The position numbers and the translations under genes were made by a program. Shown piece after piece: positions 1 to 10,477 of a stretch of 64,000 bases of DNA (its first letter is position 1; each line of letters begins with the position of its first letter). Source of the DNA: Dolomedes plantarius (lineage: Eukaryota; Arthropoda; Arachnida; Araneae; Dolomedidae); NCBI GenBank assembly GCA_907164885.2, contig OU015491.1:118947431-119011430 (forward strand). The letters run 5' to 3'. The notes beneath the pieces were generated by a model. The model did not search any database. It worked only from the letters and a program-made list of their open reading frames with translations, and was not told the origin of the DNA.

Positions 1-328
1 ATACAATTTTGTAAACCATTAGATATCCTGTCATGCCTGACAGGTTAAAAAAAAATTAAATGTGAAAAATTACAAAAAATTTCAACTTCACATTTGTTAA
101 AGTCCATGTTTGAATATACATATATATCCGTATCACAAAAATTACAAATATATATAAAAATTTACAATGATTATATTTTGACATTAACCTTCGTGGTATG
201 TCATGAAAAAGTTTTATTTTAAATCCTCCCCCCTTAAATAATATTAACTTCGAACTAATAAGCAAAATAAATAATAAACACTCCGATTTCCGTTTCCGAT
301 ATTTCTGCAATAGTTTAATAAGTTAAAT
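1..328. other. AT-rich flank downstream of the copia element
   Basis: No gene is visible. It contains the pyrimidine run at 224-235, which on the minus strand is a polypurine tract suitable for priming plus-strand synthesis. The expected 3' LTR starting with TGTTCTCG is not seen downstream of it. Confidence 0.5.
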
Positions 329-2199
329 TTAAGGTTTATAAATGGATTTAAATATAATTTCATTAAATTGTTTTAATTTAAATTTACATGAGGCTTTTGT
401 AAATAGGTCAGCAAGGTTAGCTTTACTTGGGATATACTTAAGCTCGAATAATTCCTTGTATACTAAATCACGTATGAAAAACAATTTTATGTCAATATGT
501 TTCGTTCTACTATTTTCAATAGGTGATTTTACGAAATCTAATGATGCCTGATTATCGCCATACAGTATACACGTATTCGTATTCTTTAAAGATTCTATAT
601 TTTCAACACAATCACTTAATATTCTTTTTAACCATGTAAGTTCCTTAGCCATCTCTGTAAGCGCTACGAACTCTGATTCCATACTACTGAGACAAATACT
701 TTTAATTTTGAATGATCGCCAGGATATCGGGGATTGATCTAAAAATACAATTTGACCTCCCATCGATGTCCTATCATCTTTATTAGTTGCGTAGTCTGCA
801 TCGGAGTATGCCTTCAGATTCGTGGTTTTGACCTTTGAAAGGTCAAGTTGAAAATGCTAAGTATATTTTATGTAACCGAGTAATTTTAACAAACCTTCCC
901 AGTGTGTCAGGCCAGGATTTTCTTGATACTGTGAGAAAATGTTTCCTGCATACATTATGTCCTGTCTAGTCTTATTTGCTAAGTAAGCTAAGCTTCCGAT
1001 GAGATTGCGATAGGGATATCGGGTCATTTCCTGAATTTCAATTTTATTTTCGGGACACTGCGTTTTCGAAAATACAGTTCCTTTAGTTATCGGTAGTGAG
1101 GAGATGGGGAATGAGTATTTTTTATACTCGTTACACAATTTATGGATGAAACTGTGTTGATGTATAAAAATTTTAAATTCATTCTCTACAAACTCTACAC
1201 CTAATAGTTTACGCGTTTTTCCCAAAACTTTGATGTCAAATTCAGATTTTAATATTTTAGTGACTTTTCCTATCCATTCGGAATTGCTTCCAAATATTAC
1301 TATGTCGTCGACATAAAGGACCAATGCTACATTTCCCTCATAGGTGTATGCACAATTACACCACTGTAATTTCTTAAATCCTTTTTTACTTAAAACTTCG
1401 TGCATTTTAAAATACCACTCCCTCCCACTTTGTTTAAGACCGTAAACAGCTTTCTTAAGATGACAAACTAAGTCAGGGTTTTCCTCAAATCCCTGGGGTT
1501 GTTTCATTAAAATATGCTGTTTTAGGGGAGCGTATAAGTAAGCACAACGAATATCACACTGTACATGTTCCCAATGGTAATGACATATGAAAATTGAAAA
1601 AAAACATTCTTATAATTGAAAAGTTTACAACTGGGCTAAATACTTCCTCAAATGAAATTCCTTGGATTTGTCTAAATCCATGTGCTACTAAACGTGCTTT
1701 GTAGCGTTCAATTTTACCTAATTCATTGACTTTTAAAGTATATACCCATCGGTTTCCTATTACCTTTTCATTTGGTCGTTTTTCAATTAATTCCCATACA
1801 CCCCTTTCTTGCATAACCTTAAGTTCGTTTTTCATGGCTTTTAGCCATTCCCCCCTCTGGGGTGAATTACAGGCTTCCTCAAAACTATTGGGAATTTTTA
1901 CCTCATGTTCTAGTCATGATTCCGTAAAGTTTATTTCTTCACTATTATCCATTTCAACAATGCCACTATATTGATTATCTCCTTTAAAACAAAATTGGTC
2001 AGGGTTAAATGGAAAGTCGTGAGTTATACAAAATTTACGAATATCTTCTAGTGAGCGAAGTCTATCTGGTCTTCCTTTTGCATAATAATATATATCTATA
2101 CGTTTACCTGTTTTTCTTGGTACTGCCTTTCTAATCCAAATTATTGGCCTTCGCGATTCTGAATCTTGACTATCACTTTGTTCTGAGTCTGATTCATTC
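329..2199 (-). pseudogene. copia pol 3' half: reverse transcriptase and RNase H, broken
   Basis: Encodes the RVT_2-type reverse transcriptase and RNase H of the copia element, which copy genomic RNA to cDNA. From the N-terminal side, a linker follows the integrase frame after a frame change near 2200, with an in-frame TGA at 1916-1914. Then comes the RT fingers region (1835-1600, NRWVYTLKVN, YKARLVAHGF), a frameshift near 1600, and the palm with KQPQGFEE, the AVYGLKQSGREW motif and the catalytic YVDDIVIFG (1507-860). After an in-frame TAG at 859-857 the same frame resumes as RNase H, with YSDADYA, the ESEFVALTEMAKEL stretch, DNQAS and SRTKHIDIK, ending at 329. At least two frameshifts and two stops make it a pseudogene, although all the conserved blocks remain. 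Confidence 0.9.
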
Positions 2200-4557
2200 T
2201 CACTCTGAGCTTTCGGCTAAGGTTTCCCCCCTTGTACTAGGACCGGGGTCAGCAAGAGTGCTATCATGAGTCCTTACAGGAGTTGGCACATATTCGGCTT
2301 CCTCGTTGTCCGTTTCTAACTGAAATTTTGTTTGGTGGGGTTCCAGGACGGCTTCCACTTTTGGATTTGAGTACTTAGCACTCTGGGGTCGCTCATTTTC
2401 AAATTTTACATTAATAGTCTCTACAATCTTATTTTCATTTGGTATCCAGATTCTATAACCACGGGTGTTATGTGCATATCCCACTAAAATTCCAACTTTA
2501 GCTCTCATTTCTAATTTATGTCTAAGTTGTTTAGGGGTATTTACATATGCTTTTGTACCAAATGGCCTTAAGTGCTTAATTGAGGGTGGTTTTCCTCCGT
2601 ATAGTTCGAATGGTGTTTTATCACGGCCTTTGTGATTTATTCTATTCCACGAATATATGTAGTGCATTAATGATTCCGCCCAAAATTCTCCTAACCCGCT
2701 ATCCTCTAGTAGCGCTCTAATGCCGTCAACGGCAGTATAATTAATACGTTCCGCCACGCTATTTTGCTCAGGCGTATAAGGGTTAGAAAATTCATGCCGT
2801 ATACCAAGCTCCTCAAATGTTTTCCGAAATTTTTCATTGGCAAATTCCATGCCATTATCAGACCTTACGCTTTTAATATTTTTACCTATAAAACGTTCTG
2901 CTCTACGTCTGAATCGGTCAAAGGTTTCGAAAACTTGAGATTTCCGTTTTAATGGGTATACTGTGGTTTTGCGTGAATAGTCATCCGTAATAGTTAAAAA
3001 GTATCTATGACCTTCTCGCGATTCTACTGGCATTGGGCCACATAAATCTAAGTGAAGAAGTTCCAGTGGTTCAGATGAGCGAATCTTATAAAGAGGTTTA
3101 AAGGTTATTCTCTTACTTTTCGCTTCTTTACATACTTTACAATCTAGAATCTTTATATTAGTTGAAGGTACACCACGGACACTTCCTGCTTTAAATGTAT
3201 CTTTAATGTATTGGAAGTTAATGTGGGCATAATTTTCATGCCAATTTTTAAATTTATTTAACTGCGTGCATAAACCAACAGGATTAGTTATTTCTCTGTT
3301 TTTCGGGTAGGTCGGGTTTACTATGTATAAACCTGCACATTTTTCAGCTATAAACAGTTTCTCCCCATTTTTCTTATAGACTGTAATTTTCCCATTTTTG
3401 CCTACAAATGAAAGTTCTCTTTCATCTAATATGTTACAGGCAAGGAGATTACGTGTTAGTTTAGGGCAAAAATAAACATTTGATAGACAGAAGTTTTCTG
3501 TACCTATACTAAATCTAACCTTTCCTATCCCTTCTATAGGACATTTAACGTTTGCAATTGCTACGGAAAAATATTGGTTGTTAACATTATTCATTTCAAC
3601 AAACATAGATTTATCGCGACAGAAATGATTAGTTGCTGCTGAGTCTACAATCCAGGCGCTTTCTGGAATCAGTCTCTCTCTGGAGTTGGCCTCCGTTAAC
3701 AGATTAGTTTCTAAAAAGTTCTTTTGCTTACCTTTGGCGTTGGTTTTACTCTGAGAATTAAGCGGCTTACTCTTACAGTTCCTCGCGTAGTGTCCAACTT
3801 GATGACATCTGAAACATCTGATGGTCTTTTGACGTCGCGGAGTCTCGCTCCTCGGTCTCCTCTCAGTCTGCTTCTTCGTCGTCGATTGTTGACCTCGTCG
3901 GGATCTTGGCTTCGCCGCGAGTGATGATGACGTAGCGATCATCGCCTCCTCGTCTACTTCCCTCAGCTTGGTACGGGATTCCTCAGCTCTTAATTCGGTG
4001 ATAATCTTACTGAAGATGAAGTCAGTCTTGGGCCATCGGTAAATCTGTTGAATAATTCCGTCATACTTCCTTGGTAGGTGTCTGATAAGTTGAAATGACT
4101 TGTGAAACTCTGATACAGGTTCACCCGCATCGGAAAGTTCTTGAAAAATTCTTCTTAAACGTGCTGCGTACATATCGATGCTTTCTCCCTCGGTCGGTCG
4201 ACACGAAAAGAATTGGTCGTTTAGCTGGATTATTCGTGCTCGGGAGTCAGGTCGCTGATGTTGCTCTAGACGTCTCCAGGCTTCAACCGGATCGGTAGTA
4301 TCTTCAATGATTTGTCTTAGCTCTGGACTAACTGATAAATAGATATAGGTGAAGGCTTTTATCTGCTTACTTTTGAAACTTCTTTTTTCCTTTTCGGCAG
4401 CATCTGCAGCTGGTTCGGTTTCTTCTTTACAGGTGACGCTCCAACATTCTTTATTAAGGAGTAAGACTTTCATATGGGTTACCCATGTTGCATAGTTATC
4501 CTCATTCAGAGGAGTAATTATTAAGTTATTCGTATCCATTTCTTCGAGTAGCCCCAT
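2200..4557 (-). CDS. copia Gag-protease-integrase polyprotein (785 aa, intact frame)
   Basis: The longest uninterrupted frame in the window. Residues 1-210 are a copia-type Gag (UBN2/Retrotran_gag_2 style, NEDNYATWVTHMK near the start, WRRLEQH and LRRIFQEL further on). A CCHC zinc knuckle, CFRCHQVGHYARNC, lies near residue 250 after a basic stretch. The aspartic protease site near residue 305 reads WIVDSAATNHFC, so the usual D-S/T-G is D-S-A here. The GAG-pre-integrase HHCC finger (HENYAH, CKVCKEAK) is near 440-480. The integrase core follows, with LHLDLCGPM, VRSDNGMEFAN and NPYTPEQNSVAERIN giving the D, D and E residues. The first Met gives MGLLEE; a second Met at residue 7 is an alternative start. 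The frame stops at 2200, just before RT, where intact copia elements usually continue. Confidence 0.92.
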   Translation of the reverse strand: MGLLEEMDTNNLIITPLNEDNYATWVTHMKVLLLNKECWSVTCKEETEPAADAAEKEKRSFKSKQIKAFTYIYLSVSPELRQIIEDTTDPVEAWRRLEQHQRPDSRARIIQLNDQFFSCRPTEGESIDMYAARLRRIFQELSDAGEPVSEFHKSFQLIRHLPRKYDGIIQQIYRWPKTDFIFSKIITELRAEESRTKLREVDEEAMIATSSSLAAKPRSRRGQQSTTKKQTERRPRSETPRRQKTIRCFRCHQVGHYARNCKSKPLNSQSKTNAKGKQKNFLETNLLTEANSRERLIPESAWIVDSAATNHFCRDKSMFVEMNNVNNQYFSVAIANVKCPIEGIGKVRFSIGTENFCLSNVYFCPKLTRNLLACNILDERELSFVGKNGKITVYKKNGEKLFIAEKCAGLYIVNPTYPKNREITNPVGLCTQLNKFKNWHENYAHINFQYIKDTFKAGSVRGVPSTNIKILDCKVCKEAKSKRITFKPLYKIRSSEPLELLHLDLCGPMPVESREGHRYFLTITDDYSRKTTVYPLKRKSQVFETFDRFRRRAERFIGKNIKSVRSDNGMEFANEKFRKTFEELGIRHEFSNPYTPEQNSVAERINYTAVDGIRALLEDSGLGEFWAESLMHYIYSWNRINHKGRDKTPFELYGGKPPSIKHLRPFGTKAYVNTPKQLRHKLEMRAKVGILVGYAHNTRGYRIWIPNENKIVETINVKFENERPQSAKYSNPKVEAVLEPHQTKFQLETDNEEAEYVPTPVRTHDSTLADPGPSTRGETLAESSE

Positions 4558-4702
4558 CAGTCACCTTACTCTAATCTTAGTATAGCTATATAAAATTTCT
4601 TCTAGTAAAAATATATTCGATAAGACAAAAAAGCACTTTCACTATATGACAAATGGCCCTAAAACTTGCAGGGGTCATTTACTCTAGGCTCGTTACCGTG
4701 AC

Positions 4703-4717
4703 CTGGGCCCATAACCA
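4703..4717 (-). promoter_or_regulatory. Copia primer-binding site, initiator tRNA-Met half-molecule type
   Basis: The minus strand reads TGGTTATGGGCCCAG. This is complementary to the anticodon stem-loop of initiator tRNA-Met (CUGGGCCCAUAACC), the half-tRNA primer known for Drosophila copia, not to a tRNA 3' end. It sits one base inside the proposed LTR end. Confidence 0.8.
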
Positions 4718-4718
4718 T

Positions 4719-4971
4719 TGTTATCGAAAAGGCGGGAGCAGTTAAAAATGATTCTGCTTCCAAGTGCTACAGTGGAGAAAGTCCTTCGTCATAAAATGCT
4801 ATGTAAAAAAAGGTTCTTCGAGACTTGAGTAAAAATTTGCAAGTTTCTTTAAAAAAACGTTTATTTAGATGTCATTTTTTGACAGATTAAAAACTAACAT
4901 ATTTATCACATAAGTTGCATTACGGAAAATTTCTCACTTCGTAATACCCGCACTGCTTTGCCTCGAGAACA
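4719..4971 (-). repeat. Probable 5' LTR of the copia element
   Basis: The 253-bp stretch on the minus strand starts TGTTCTCG and ends CGATAACA, giving the TGTT...AACA ends typical of LTRs, with the primer site one base away. The length is close to that of copia LTRs. The outer boundary is a guess because no second LTR is available for comparison. Confidence 0.45.
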
Positions 4972-5390
4972 ATTAGCGACTATTAAAAAAACTTAAGAAA
5001 AAGGGTAAAATTTACTTTAGGTTGAAAGTGACATCCTCTTTTCCCAGTCTGCTAAACTTCTATCGCTAAAAACACCGTCATTCTCGCGGGCTAAAAAAAA
5101 CACTGCGTCGCGGCTGGCGAACGAGCTGAAAACGCGCCTTGTCGCTCCCTCTCACCGACCGTACTCACATGGGCCGAGTAAATATACTCCTGCTATTTTG
5201 CATAATCGCATGCGGGTGCCGTTGCCGCACCGATTTCTGATATCTTGAAATGAAATCCTTGGCCACTCCTCCATGCGGTTGCGTCAAATGGCGTCGACCA
5301 ATCGGCAAATATTACATCGTTTGGCGCAAACCTAAATCTCTCAACTCTGCCGATGGCACGTGCGTTTGCAACTCAAAATAAAACAAATAT
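4972..5390. other. Gene-free stretch with a GC-richer patch
   Basis: No coding frame or recognisable repeat. About 5090-5370 is distinctly richer in G+C and CpG than its surroundings, which suggests a fragment of an unrelated repeat, but I cannot name it. Confidence 0.3.
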
Positions 5391-6063
5391 TTAGGACGCC
5401 ATTTGCATCCTGCTTAAGCTTTTTTTCTTTAAAAAAACCGTAAAAAAGAAAAATATGTGAGTATTCTTCCAACAATAATAAATGGCTCTTTTTTTGTTGC
5501 AATCATTTAAATACACCCATGATTCATCTATTGTGACAATTGTTTTCCATTTTTCTTTGGATAAGTGTTTCTCATATATGTAGAATTCTGCAGCGTGTCC
5601 TGCGTTCAGCGATATGATTTGGAAGAAGACGATGCACATTACTTTTTTTCGCTTTCTTAAAATTTAAATCAACGTTTATCATTTTGTTTACAGTGGACAC
5701 TGAGCATTTTAATGATTTTGAAACTGTCCTTTGACTAGGGGGATTATCTTTTAACATTAAACAATGTACCCTTGCAATAGTCGAAGATGCCCGTTTTTTC
5801 CTTGGATATTTGTTTGGAATCCTTGTTCCACTTGAGGCTCCAATTTGACGTTTTTTTCCTTTCTTGTTGACGATATTACCTATCGACGCTTTAGATATCA
5901 CAAAACCATGACTGTCACATCGTTTTTGGATAACGGAGTATGCATATTTCTCTTCGGAATGAGTATAAATGTAGCCTTCAAACCACTGCTTTGTTAAAAA
6001 CGCCATTTTGAATAAAAACAAAACGTTCAAGCCGCAGATGATAATTTTGACTTTTAAAAACAT
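5391..6063 (-). pseudogene. Mariner-like transposase, frameshifted and truncated
   Basis: Two overlapping minus-strand frames make one IS630/mariner-type transposase. The upstream part (6063-5640) holds the helix-turn-helix region. From about 6000 it starts MAFLTKQWFEG and continues through YAYSVIQKRCDSHGF, a basic KKGKKRQIG segment and the SQRTVSKSLKCS helix. After a +1 shift near 5640 the next part (5639-5391) contains HAAEFYIYEKHLSKEKW and the first catalytic motif, TIDESWVYLNDCNKKR. The frame ends in low-complexity sequence at 5391, so the second and third catalytic acids are missing. Its right flank (6130-6150) reads GTGCGAGCAGCCTCTGTA and runs straight into (TA)n, so it may be the right inverted end. 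No left partner was found. Confidence 0.7.
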
Positions 6064-6146
6064 AGTACAATTGCAATTATTTCTTTTGCAGCAAACGATT
6101 TTTTAGTACCGCTTACCAAAATCGTCTAAAAAATGTGCGAGCAGCC

Positions 6147-6150
<4 letters not shown>

Positions 6151-6203
<53 letters not shown>
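6151..6203. repeat. (TA)n microsatellite
   Basis: Uninterrupted TA dinucleotides next to the right end of the mariner remnant. Confidence 0.95.
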
Positions 6204-6206
<3 letters not shown>

Positions 6207-6645
6207 ATATATCCATTACATCTCGTTCTTAAAATGAAACCTGAAAAGGAAAACTTGCTCAAATTTACATGGCTGGAGCTAGACTCAGCCTGAAAGGAAT
6301 TAAAATTTTGAAGCAGTCGTGTCGAATAGTTTTATTAGAGCGATAGTAACATCTGTGCATCTCAGACGACAGCTCGGAGCGAAGTGCAATATCACCTTTC
6401 AACTTTACGCGCTAGAAGCCTGGTATATGTGCCTGTTGTTTTGAAATGTCAGCGGAATTTGGGGCTGGCGATGCGAACCCACGCCATTCTCGAGACGTAT
6501 ACACGTGTAGAAATGCACCGTTTGCTGTTTTATGGGAAGTTCTGTTGCTATGGGTTTTTAAAGCACTAAAGTAATGTTACTGGGGATTGGGTTTATGAAA
6601 GGGAATTTAAATGATAGAATGGAGGGCCTAATATTTAATTTATTA
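6204..6645. other. Gene-free stretch between two (TA)n tracts
   Basis: Moderate GC content with a short open frame of 61 residues that has no recognisable features. I see no coding or repeat signature. Confidence 0.4.
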
Positions 6646-6663
6646 CATATATATATATATATA

Positions 6664-6716
<53 letters not shown>

Positions 6717-6720
6717 TTTA
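6646..6720. repeat. (TA)n microsatellite bordering a Tc1 element
   Basis: TA repeats, interrupted once by an A run at 6665-6673, abutting the left inverted repeat of the Tc1-like element. Tc1 elements integrate at TA, so this is a natural target. Confidence 0.9.
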
Positions 6721-6753
6721 TACACTAAAGAGCCAAAACATTATGACCACCTG

Positions 6754-7613
6754 TCAATAACGAGTTGGCCCACCTTTGGCGCGTAACACAGCTTCAACCC
6801 GCCTTGGCATGGATGCCACAAGTCCTTGGTAGATAGCCGGAGACAGATCGTACCAGATGTTTAAGCAACGGTCACGCAAATCCGAGATATTGCGAATTGG
6901 TGACCTTTGAACTCTGAGCTGCCGTCCCATGACATCCCAAATGTGTTCTATCGGATTGAGATCCAGTGAGTTAGGCGGCCAGGACATTAACTGGAATTCA
7001 GCATCATGTTCCCGGAACCACTCCAACAAAATTTTAGTCTTGTGACACGGGGCGATGTCCTGTTGGAACATTCCATTTCCAGCTGGAAAAACAGAGGCCA
7101 TGTAAGGGTGCAACTGGTCCGCAATGATGTTCAGATACCCTGTAGCATTCATGGTCTGCTCTACCTCAACCACGGGTCCCAGAGACGCCCAAGAGAACGT
7201 CCCCCAAAGCATCATACCGCCACCACCGGCCTGTGTATGACCTACTGTACATTGAGGGAGCAACAGTTCGCCTGGAAGACGGCGTATCCTGACACGGCGA
7301 TCGGTGTGATGAATGACAAACCGTAATTCATCTGACCAGGCAACTCTCTCCCACTGATCCATGGACTAGTCGCGATGTCCGCGGGCCCAGCACAGGTGCA
7401 GTTGGCGATGACGCTTGGTCAGCAAAGGCACACGAGTGGGACGTTTGCTGCGTAGCCCCATATCCAACAGTGTCCGCTGAACAGTGTGCTGAGATACTAT
7501 TCTACTTGGCCCTGCATTGTATTGGGCTGTCAGCTGAGCCACTGTCTGGCTCCGGTTTTGCTTCACCATGCGACACAGTCTCCGACGACCTTTTTCTTTG
7601 ATAGCGTGTGGAC
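6754..7613 (-). pseudogene. Tc1-like transposase, C-terminal part
   Basis: Holds the DDE catalytic domain of the split Tc1 transposase. After the insertion point the frame continues HAIKEKGRRRL, then TVAQLTAQYN and HTVQRTLLDMGL (second HTH), followed by an in-frame TAG at 7368-7366. The same frame continues with VAWSDELRFV (first D), MMLWGTFSW, MFQQDIAPCHK (second D) and DLNPIEHIWDVMG (E), so the DD34E triad is complete. It ends LRAKGGPTRY at 6754. The only damage in this half is the single TAG and the upstream interruption. Confidence 0.9.
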
Positions 7614-8151
7614 TAGGGTGGTTCGAAAACAACTTTTTTTTATTTCAGATCGATAGAGTGCAGAAAAGTTGCCATTGGTATAGACGTTAAAAAAGCACTA
7701 ATTATTATTTTGTTATTAATTTGTCTTCCGGTCGCGTAATGCCATCGAAGTTAGCAAAAAATTGTGAAAAACCTTAATTTTTTATAATATTTTTAAGCAC
7801 GCCAGATGGTTTTAATTGCGTTCCTATACCATGAATTAACTACTAAAAGTATGTAAAATCAATATATTTGCACTTATTATGCATTTGTTTCATATCATCC
7901 GGTCGCGCAACATAGTACAAAATGAGTAAAATTTGTTGTTTTTGCAAAATTTCAAAGTTTGACTGATTAGTACATTTTAATCATACGACATTTAGAGATG
8001 CTATAGTTTATTTCTATTAGAATATTATATTAAAAATCCAAGAATATAAGACAAACTTTGATATTCAAGTGGAATTCGGTCGCGCAGCTTCGTCAAAAAC
8101 AGTAGAGTAGCCTACCTGGACAGAGAGGCGAGGCGTATGTGACGAATGCCA
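7614..8151. repeat. Left long terminal inverted repeat with three GGTCGCG motifs
   Basis: Matches the reverse complement of 9943-10477 over its whole length, with scattered substitutions. A short GC-rich motif, CGGTCGCG, recurs at 7729-7736, 7900-7907 and 8077-8084, about 170-178 bp apart in an otherwise AT-rich arm. These are plausible transposase-binding sites. Confidence 0.85.
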
Positions 8152-8457
8152 GCGATGCGCTCGCAGCCGGTAGCAGCCATTATCGTTGTCTGACAATTTT
8201 GTTCTTTGACAATGTTTCCTTTAAGATAATTTAGAAATTTTCTAAAAGTAAATATTTGGTAATATTTCGTTTCAATATTCAATTGTTGGTTCAGCTCTTC
8301 GCTCATTTTGTTTACAAAACGACCCAGAACTCACCACGGGGAGGTGGCTGCACTTCGAGTTCCACCCACACCCTACCCAACCAACCATCCAATGTAGGGT
8401 GTGTAATTTACAATATGTACAAATTTATTTCGCTTTCTCTCTCTTTATGTTTTCTTT

Positions 8458-9912
8458 CTAGTCTTTATCTATCGATAAACATCGAAATTCGGATTTGTGT
8501 GAAAAAGTTGGCATCGCTGAGCGTGACAGTAATGTGGTTCTAATATAACCGTCTCTGGAACTGTGTCCACACACTTTACTTGAAGTTTCGGTCATTAGCT
8601 TAACGCATGTTTCAACTGCCTGTGTATGGCATGGGAAAGCATCTATAATTATAACAGGCTTGAAGTCATTGCTCACATACTGTTTTATCTCTTCATTAGT
8701 CAATGTTCTTAACAGTGGAGGAAGAGTGAGTGTACTGGTGTTTCATTTGATAATTTCGGTATAGTCTTTAGCTTCAAAGTTTAGGTTTGGTGGTTTAAAG
8801 ATTCTGATAAAGTCACTTTCAGATATTGCTTGCTTTGCCTTCATGATACGCTTAAAGCCCATCTCTTCGGATATGGTTTCTTTCATCAGTTACCATAGCC
8901 AAAAGTAAATTATCTGGATGGTCAAAGTAAGCATTCCGTTGTAAAACGGGATCAACAACTTGAAGGAGCTCTTCTGGTAAGTACCTTGTAGATTCAATAG
9001 TTTTGTAAACATGTCTAGGCCCATCTGTGAATTTGCGGTTTATTTTTATGGCAAACCACATAGGCATATAACATTTAAGAATGAATGTGACAATTTCTCT
9101 CAGATTTTCAGAAGGTTTTGACACACTGATGTAGAGGCGCAAAACTCGGTTTGCAGTAGTAAGCCATCTTGAATGTGACATTGGGCCAAGATCACGTACT
9201 ACAAAGTCATCTGAACAATATCCTGACTTGATGACTTCTGATATCTCAAGCAAGTACAATTGGTCCTTGCTAAGAATACGCTTGTCAACTTTGGAATCTC
9301 ACAATCAATAGGATTCAAATCAACAACTGGTAGTCTTTCACAATCAGGTAGGGACTTTCCAATCGGTCCGGAATATCCTATTGGACCTGTTGTATTTCCA
9401 TCTAAGTGTTGGAAAAGATGGCGGAATGGCAGTTCGTTGTAATGGAGAAGACAAATACTCCATTGTAGAGGTCTTCCCACGTGTATCTCTATTTGTCGAA
9501 TTACACCATTTCTTAAGCCCGTATTAATAACAGTACAATCACATCCAACAACTTCCAATTTGTCAAGTAAAAAGCCATTTTCTGATAAATAAGACGTGTT
9601 GCTTTTGGCTATGTTGGTTGCTGAGCTTGAAGAAGGACAAGTGTGTCCTATGTAAGTGGAGACTGGATCCTGAATTAAAGAGAAATGCTCCTCCTTATAG
9701 GTTCTGTGAAAGTGTTTTCTGCCAGTTTTTTCAATTGACAATGTATTGTCTTTTCGTCCATCAAAGTAAAGACCATAAATTTCTAAACTGATATCACTTT
9801 GCAAACTAGCACTCACACAAGTTTGTATCTGATTCATTAATCAACCCAACATCTTGCAGTACACTTGAAGCAATAGCAGCCGTAGCGCGATCCGATACGC
9901 CATATCGGTCAC
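8458..9912 (-). pseudogene. Transposase-like protein of the nested element, frameshifted
   Basis: Fragments of one protein in minus-strand order. YGVSDRATAAIASSVLQ (about 9912-9850) comes first, then a frame change. Next is 9837-9199 with EIYGLYFDGRKDNTL, EEHFSLIQDP, EVVGCDCTVINTG, GRPLQWSICLLHYNELPFRH and GPIGYSGPIGK. Another shift leads to 9259-8852 with SHSRWLTTANRVLRLY and LLAMVTDERNHIRR. It then continues GFKRIMKAKQA to 8750 and ends in 8703-8458 with IIIDAFPCHTQAVE, SSKVCGHSSRDGYI and MPTFSHKSEF. The family is familiar as an uncharacterised, repeated transposase-like protein of aphids, Hydra and other invertebrates, from memory and not searched. At least three frameshifts and one stop (near 8745) inactivate it. 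Confidence 0.72.
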
Positions 9913-9942
9913 TCGTCACGTATCGGTCACTCGTCACGGCGC

Positions 9943-10477
9943 GGCATTCGCTACGTACGCCTCGCCTCTTGGTAGTAGGCTACTCTGCTGTTTTTGACGA
10001 AGCTGCGCGCCCGAATTCCACTTGAATATGAAAGTTTATCTGATATGCTTCGATTTTAAATATATTATTGTAATAGAATTAAACTATAGCATCTCTAAAA
10101 GTCGTATGATTAAAATGTACTAAACAGTCAAATTTTGAAATTTTTCAAAAACTACAAATTTTACTCATTTTGTACTATGTTGCGCGACCGGAAGATATGA
10201 AACAAATGTATAATAAGTGCATATATATTGATTTTACATACTTTTAGTAGTTAATTCATGGTATAGGAACGCAATTAAAATCATTTGGTGTGCTTAAAAA
10301 AATTATGAAAAATTAAGGTTTTTCACAATTTTTTGCTGACTTCGATGGCATTGCGCGACCGGAAGACAAATTAATAAAAAAATAATAATTAGTGCTTTTT
10401 TAACGTCTATACCAATGACAACTTTTGTGCACTATAGCGATCTGAAATAAAAAAAAAAGGTTTTTCGAACCACCCTA
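9943..10477. repeat. Right long terminal inverted repeat with matching motifs
   Basis: Mirror of the left arm. The motif appears as CGCGACCG at 10354-10361 and 10183-10190, and in a degenerate form (GCGCGCCCG) near 10005-10013, with the same ~172-bp spacing as on the left. Confidence 0.85.

Larger units (their letters stand above)
224..4971 (-). mobile_element. Ty1/copia LTR retrotransposon, minus strand
   Basis: On the minus strand the order is: probable 5' LTR (4971-4719), primer site (4717-4703), gag-protease-integrase frame (4557-2200), then reverse transcriptase and RNase H (2199-329). This is the copia order, with integrase before RT; gypsy elements have it after. A purine run of the minus strand at 235-224 (AAGGGGGGAGGA) is a candidate polypurine tract. 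I could not find a 3' LTR matching the 5' one in positions 1-223, so the copy is probably 3'-truncated or diverged. The first half is uninterrupted while the second half has frameshifts and stops, so the copy is fairly young but defective. Confidence 0.9.
7614..10477 (-). mobile_element. hAT-like DNA transposon nested in Tc1, long inverted ends
   Basis: A 2,864-bp element with termini TAGGGTGGTTCG and its reverse complement. It is flanked by the 8-bp direct repeat GTGTGGAC (7606-7613) and GTGAGGAC (10478-10485), one mismatch apart. The 8-bp duplication and TAGGG-type ends are hAT-like. The protein shows no hAT motif that I recognise, so the superfamily is uncertain. Inverted ends extend about 540 bp on each side (7614-8151 and 9943-10477). 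The interior encodes one decayed minus-strand protein. Confidence 0.85.

Noticed and set aside
1..223. 3' LTR of the copia element
   Set aside because: No match to the proposed 5' LTR sequence, and no TGTT start after the polypurine tract.
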